Assembly (NCBI GenBank): GCA_002411545.1 | Contig: DHTG01000097.1 | Coordinates: forward strand, 1-9,900 | Length of the DNA stretch: 9,900 bases | Source: Bacteroidales bacterium UBA5266 | Lineage (GTDB): Bacteria > Bacteroidota > Bacteroidia > Bacteroidales > WCHB1-69 | Reading direction: 5' to 3' | Shown: positions 7,867 to 9,900 of the stretch, piece after piece | Numbering within the stretch: the first letter of the stretch is position 1 | Layout: every line of letters begins with the position of its first letter | Position numbers and translations under genes: made by a program | Notes under the pieces: generated by a model | Databases searched by the model: none | The model's input: the letters and a program-made list of their open reading frames with translations, nothing else | Told to the model about the DNA's origin: nothing

Positions 7867-9573
7867 TTATTTAAAAATAGATTTTAAGTAGCCGGTACAT
7901 TCTTCAAAAGTTTTAAAAGTTTTTTCTTCGGGTATTAAATCCGGTATGACATTCATTTTTTGTAACATATACATAGGTTGTGGTTGAATGATAGTCATTA
8001 AAACCGTAATACCTTTATCATGTAACTTTTTAATGGCTGTTTCCATGGCATATAATCCCGATTGGTCCATAAAGCTTACCAATCGCATACGTATAATTAC
8101 AATTTTTACATTGTCGGGAATATCGTTCATGACTTCTTGGAAACGTGTGATAGAGCCAAAAAAGATAGGGCCGTTTAAACGTTGAATATAAATCTGATTG
8201 CGCATTTCTTCCGGCATGTCTTTCTCGTCCTCCCAGGGTGATTCTTTATCGAAGCTTGTCATGGCACTGGATTGATACCCACTTTCCACTAAATCGCTGG
8301 CTCGTTTCATAAAAAGCACGCAGGCGATTATCATACCAATACCAACAGCAATGAGTAAATCTACAAAAACGGTTAAAATCAATACGCTTATTAGTACAAA
8401 GGCATCTGCTTTAGGAATTTTAAACAGATCTTTCAATCCTTTAAAATCAATGATACTAATGCCGACCGTTATCAAAATACCGGCTAAAACCGAAAGAGGA
8501 ACAAATTTAACAAAACGACCTAATCCGAGCAAAATAGTTAATAACAACAAGGAATGTATCATTCCGGAAAGTTGTGTTTTCCCTCCGCTTTTCACATTTA
8601 CTACCGTACGCATGGTTGCGCCTGCACCTGCTATGCCGGAAAATAAACCGGCTGCCATGTTACCTATTCCTTGGCCAATGAGTTCACGATTGCTGTTGTG
8701 TTTGGTTTGTGTAATATTATCGGCTACGACGGATGTTAATAGGGTATCGATAGAGCCTAAACCGGCTAAAGTTAAAGCTGGAATAACAGCTATTTGTAAT
8801 GCACCTAACCAATCAAAGTTTCCTAAAGAAAAATTCATAAAAAAAGGAAGGGGTAATCCGGAGGGTATTTCGCCTATGGTCAATCTGGGATCGAAACCCG
8901 TAATGACAGTAACGATAGTTACAACAATCAAAGCTATTAAAGTAGAGGGGACTTTTTTTGTCAATAAAGGAAATAAAAAAATAATGGCTATACTTGCTAT
9001 TCCGGTAGCAAAAGCATGAAAGTTAAATCCTTGTTGGAGTTTGTCCGGAAATTGTGTAATCATATCAATGATTAACACCGGCGATTTTAACCCGAATAAA
9101 GGATATATTTGTTGTACAATAATGATAATTCCAATGCCACTCATAAAGCCTGAAAGTACAGGATATGGAATATACCGTATATATTTACCTAATTTTATAA
9201 TGCCAAATAGAATTTGAAACACTCCACATAAAACACCGGTAATGGACATAACAATGAGTACAGTTTCGATAGATTGTGGAGTGGAAGATGCCCAAATACC
9301 GGAAATTAATGTCGCTGTAATAACGGTCATAGGTCCGGTAGGACCACTGATTTGAGAATGAGTGCCACCGAAAAGAGAGGCAAAAAAACCTATCATGATC
9401 GCACCCACCAAACCTGCCATGGCTCCATAGGCTCCTATGTTGGAGACTTCACTGCTGTCAATTACTCCAAATGCTTGAATACCGAAAGCCAGGGCTAATG
9501 GTAAAGCAACAATACCGGCGGTTAAGCCACCAAAAACATCCCCTTTCAAATTTTTTGTCGAAACGAAACTCAT
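7867..9573 (-). CDS. SulP-family anion transporter with STAS domain, BicA-like
   Basis: This 568-residue inner-membrane protein has the SulP layout: a hydrophobic transport domain with many membrane segments (about 12-422) and a cytoplasmic STAS domain (about 460-566) containing MDQSGLYAMETA. From memory of the family it is closest to cyanobacterial BicA-type Na+/bicarbonate carriers. Matching stretches are GDVFGGLTAGIVALPLALAFGI (residues 11-32), SGPTGPMTV (76-84), GSIDTLLTSVVAD (273-285), HNSNRELIGQGIGN (292-305) and GAGATMRTVVN (316-326). Asp276 and Thr280 line up with Na+-binding residues of BicA. Bicarbonate is therefore a reasonable substrate guess, but sulfate or another anion cannot be excluded, and no carbonic anhydrase or sulfate gene is adjacent. 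The ATG at 9573 precedes the amphipathic N-terminus, and a well-formed promoter lies about 100 bp upstream. Confidence 0.92.
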   Translation of the reverse strand: MSFVSTKNLKGDVFGGLTAGIVALPLALAFGIQAFGVIDSSEVSNIGAYGAMAGLVGAIMIGFFASLFGGTHSQISGPTGPMTVITATLISGIWASSTPQSIETVLIVMSITGVLCGVFQILFGIIKLGKYIRYIPYPVLSGFMSGIGIIIIVQQIYPLFGLKSPVLIIDMITQFPDKLQQGFNFHAFATGIASIAIIFLFPLLTKKVPSTLIALIVVTIVTVITGFDPRLTIGEIPSGLPLPFFMNFSLGNFDWLGALQIAVIPALTLAGLGSIDTLLTSVVADNITQTKHNSNRELIGQGIGNMAAGLFSGIAGAGATMRTVVNVKSGGKTQLSGMIHSLLLLTILLGLGRFVKFVPLSVLAGILITVGISIIDFKGLKDLFKIPKADAFVLISVLILTVFVDLLIAVGIGMIIACVLFMKRASDLVESGYQSSAMTSFDKESPWEDEKDMPEEMRNQIYIQRLNGPIFFGSITRFQEVMNDIPDNVKIVIIRMRLVSFMDQSGLYAMETAIKKLHDKGITVLMTIIQPQPMYMLQKMNVIPDLIPEEKTFKTFEECTGYLKSIFK

Positions 9574-9671
9574 ATTGCGAAGTTTTTTTATGAAAATTAA
9601 TTTTAAAAATAAAATAAGCCGAAATATTAATGTTGATAATCAAGCAACATCTTTTTTTTCTTTAACAGCCG

Positions 9672-9702
9672 CAAAGGTAGCTATTATTTTGGTGTTTTCA
9701 AA
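9672..9702 (-). promoter_or_regulatory. Bacteroidota promoter of the sulP gene (TTTG-N19-TACCTTTG)
   Basis: On the minus strand a -33 TTTG (9702-9699) and a -7 TACCTTTG (9679-9672) are separated by exactly 19 bases, the canonical Bacteroidota arrangement. Transcription should start near 9665, giving a leader of about 90 bases. This is the best promoter in the window. Confidence 0.75.
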
Positions 9703-9705
9703 CTG

Positions 9706-9723
9706 AAATCATCAAAATGATTT
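9706..9723. promoter_or_regulatory. Palindrome abutting the sulP promoter, candidate operator
   Basis: AAATCAT (9706-9712) and ATGATTT (9717-9723) form a 7-bp perfect inverted repeat with spacer CAAA. It ends three bases from the -33 element of sulP, a usual place for an activator or repressor site. No regulator gene is in the window, so the role is inferred from position only. Confidence 0.4.
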
Positions 9724-9734
9724 ATTCTTTTTAA

Positions 9735-9756
9735 TTTGCTGTTTTTTAACAGCAAA
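9735..9756. repeat. Strong 9-bp hairpin in the intergenic region upstream of sulP
   Basis: TTTGCTGTT (9735-9743) and AACAGCAAA (9748-9756) are perfectly complementary around a TTTT loop, the tightest stem-loop in the window. No T-tract follows it on either strand. The right arm overlaps a second possible pairing, CAAAGC (9753-9758) with GCTTTG (9773-9778). It lies upstream of sulP and of the plus-strand promoter-like element at the right edge. Confidence 0.5.
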
Positions 9757-9886
9757 GCACCAAAAACTATCCGCTTTGGACCGAATTGAAAAACTGCAGG
9801 TACAAAAACAATGCTTACCATTATTGTAATAAGAATATTTTATTAAACATATAATCGTAAACCGAGATTTTATACGTAAAAAAGCA

Positions 9887-9894
9887 TACTTTTG
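9887..9894 (+). promoter_or_regulatory. Candidate -7 element (TACTTTTG) for a gene beyond the right edge
   Basis: TACTTTTG fits the TAnnTTTG consensus and is identical to the elements upstream of mutB and pyrG. No -33 TTTG sits 19 bases upstream. It suggests a plus-strand transcript starting at about position 9900, so this region would be a divergent promoter shared with sulP. Confidence 0.4.
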
Positions 9895-9900
9895 CATTTG

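Larger units (their letters stand above)
9574..9900. other. Gene-free region upstream of sulP, running to the right edge
   Basis: No convincing gene is seen here. The stretch holds the sulP leader, with a 6-bp inverted repeat ATGTTG/CAACAT at 9630-9635/9645-9650, the sulP promoter, two palindromes and, at the far right, a plus-strand promoter-like octamer. Short frames present here have low-complexity translations and no recognisable domain. Confidence 0.6.

Noticed and set aside
8351..9019. 222-codon plus-strand frame inside sulP
   Set aside because: It lies wholly antisense to a well-supported transporter gene, and its translation is rich in Lys, Pro, Ile and Thr as expected of an antisense shadow, with no recognisable domain.
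9630..9659. Plus-strand terminator in the sulP leader
   Set aside because: ATGTTG/CAACAT followed by a T-run would only stop transcription antisense to sulP. No plus-strand gene feeds it, and the stem is short.
9712..9897. 61-codon minus-strand frame at the right edge
   Set aside because: The translation is rich in Cys, Lys and Phe, shows no domain and covers the palindromes and the right-edge promoter-like element, so it is better read as non-coding.

Overview
This is an AT-rich chromosomal window that most likely comes from a member of the Bacteroidota, probably Bacteroidales-like, although the order is only an inference. Four things point there: several gene starts have a TAnnTTTG -7 element (in one case with a matching -33 TTTG) and no clear Shine-Dalgarno sequence; there is a PorT-like outer-membrane beta-barrel gene; there is a B12-dependent methylmalonyl-CoA mutase; and the tRNA gene does not encode its CCA end.

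Left part (1-748). An open frame running off the left edge on the minus strand encodes what looks like the N-terminal part of a Bacteroidota transposase with an integrase-type core. It has no visible start codon. Upstream of it lies a mosaic of CTTTGCG-type and heptamer repeats, then a gene-free AT-rich stretch with four inverted repeats and one promoter-like element. Plus-strand genes follow: a cytidylate-kinase-like P-loop protein overlapping by ATGA with a small outer-membrane beta-barrel protein (749-1947), then mutB (methylmalonyl-CoA mutase large subunit) and panB (ketopantoate hydroxymethyltransferase), 28 bp apart.

Right part. Convergent to panB is a minus-strand series: sulP (a BicA-like anion transporter with a STAS domain), tRNA-Gln(CTG), pyrG (CTP synthase) and folP (dihydropteroate synthase), the last two only 2 bp apart. 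A well-formed Bacteroidota promoter precedes sulP, with a palindrome next to its -33 element. At the right edge another TAnnTTTG element points rightwards, suggesting a plus-strand gene starting beyond the window.

Functionally this is mostly core metabolism. folP feeds folate synthesis, and panB uses 5,10-methylene-tetrahydrofolate to start pantothenate/CoA synthesis. MutB works on CoA thioesters in the succinate/propionate route. PyrG makes CTP. I do not see a defence system, CRISPR array, prophage or biosynthetic cluster. The least ordinary parts are the repeat-rich left end, the kinase-like/barrel gene pair, mutB without mutA beside it, and substitutions in the FolP pterin pocket.
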